A stretch of 36,511 nt of DNA from Candidatus Blautia merdipullorum (GTDB lineage Bacteria; Bacillota; Clostridia; Lachnospirales; Lachnospiraceae), in NCBI GenBank assembly GCA_019118685.1, contig DWYL01000135.1:1-36511 (forward strand), in the 5' to 3' direction. The notes beneath the pieces are model-generated. The model ran no database searches. It was not told the origin of the DNA and saw nothing but the letters and a program-made list of their open reading frames with translations. This document shows, piece after piece, positions 36,116 to 36,511 of the stretch. Every line of letters starts with the position of its first letter. Within the stretch, counting starts at the first letter, position 1. The translations under genes and the position numbers were made by a program.

Positions 36116-36511
36116 GTGGAAGGAGCATTTTATACAGGAAAATATCGGAATTTTTTTGAAGAACAGGGATATGACAGGCAGGAGATCGACAGCCGACTTG
36201 AGAGAATCTTCCAAACAATATTTTATGGTCCGGAAGATGAAAGGTTTTATCAGGAATCAGGATCAGATATGGGATACCTGGAGGACACAGGAAATCATGA
36301 TGTGCGTACAGAGGGAATGTCTTATGGCATGATGGTCTGTGTGCAGATGGATAAACAGGAAGAGTTTGACAGACTGTGGAAATGGGTATGCACTTATATG
36401 CGGATTCAGGAAGGACCTGGAAAAAATTATTTTATATGGTCTTGCGGTACAGATGGAACGCCTAATGCTGATGGTCCGGCGCCAGATGGGGAAGAATTTT
36501 TTGCAATGGCT
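36116..36511 (+). CDS. Glycoside hydrolase family 8, reducing-end xylose-releasing exo-oligoxylanase-like (3' end outside window)
   Basis: GTG start after AAAGGAGATAAAGAAAA; (V/M)EGAFYTGKYRNFFEEQGYDRQEIDSRLERIFQTIFYGPEDERFYQESGSDMGYLEDTGNHDVRTEGMSYGMMVCVQMDKQEEFDRLWKWVCTYM...GTPNADGPAPDGEEFFAMA stays open to the window end. Confidence 0.9.
   Translation, partial: MEGAFYTGKYRNFFEEQGYDRQEIDSRLERIFQTIFYGPEDERFYQESGSDMGYLEDTGNHDVRTEGMSYGMMVCVQMDKQEEFDRLWKWVCTYMRIQEGPGKNYFIWSCGTDGTPNADGPAPDGEEFFAMA

Noticed and set aside
36036-36332. ORF of 98 aa on the plus strand (MSCLMRQFYITLDQEEYPEK...)
   Set aside because: Overlaps the palindromic terminator and the GH8 gene in a different frame; the GTG frame at 36116 has clear GH8 similarity and an RBS.
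1-36511. CRISPR arrays, tRNA/rRNA genes, prophage, defence-system or BGC signature genes
   Set aside because: No regularly spaced direct repeats, no tRNA/rRNA-like sequences and no phage, nuclease or biosynthetic core genes were recognised. The only repeats found are the palindromic elements and terminator hairpins.

Overview
The window looks like ordinary Lachnospiraceae/Clostridia-type chromosome, judged from gene content and codon style; this was not checked against a database. In order it carries: the 3' end of a cob(I)alamin adenosyltransferase-like gene; dapA-dapB; a small acidic exported protein; hpf; a GH2 beta-galactosidase; secA, a small unknown gene and prfB; an ACT-domain protein, hom and an ApgM-like putative homoserine kinase; a MerR regulator divergent from an aminotransferase, Fe-ADH-like oxidoreductase and YjiH-like membrane protein operon; DUF975/DUF2752/DUF4190-type membrane proteins; tex; a Xaa-Pro aminopeptidase; a MarR regulator with a heterodimeric ABC exporter; and a YesM/YesN two-component system with an Lpl-type ABC importer and a GH8 xylanase (Rex-like) that runs off the window edge and is missing from the ORF track. 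The most unusual signal is a set of palindromic intergenic elements placed just after stop codons. Two of them (17672-17826 and 28334-28426) have unrelated, locus-specific stem arms but share a nearly identical ~59-nt core. That core has a conserved asymmetric internal loop and an apical hairpin with a compensatory base change. A third element (12948-13024) is an inverted copy of the first without the core. The first and third elements bracket the merR/aminotransferase/oxidoreductase/transporter block in inverted orientation. All product names come from reading the translations; no searches were run.
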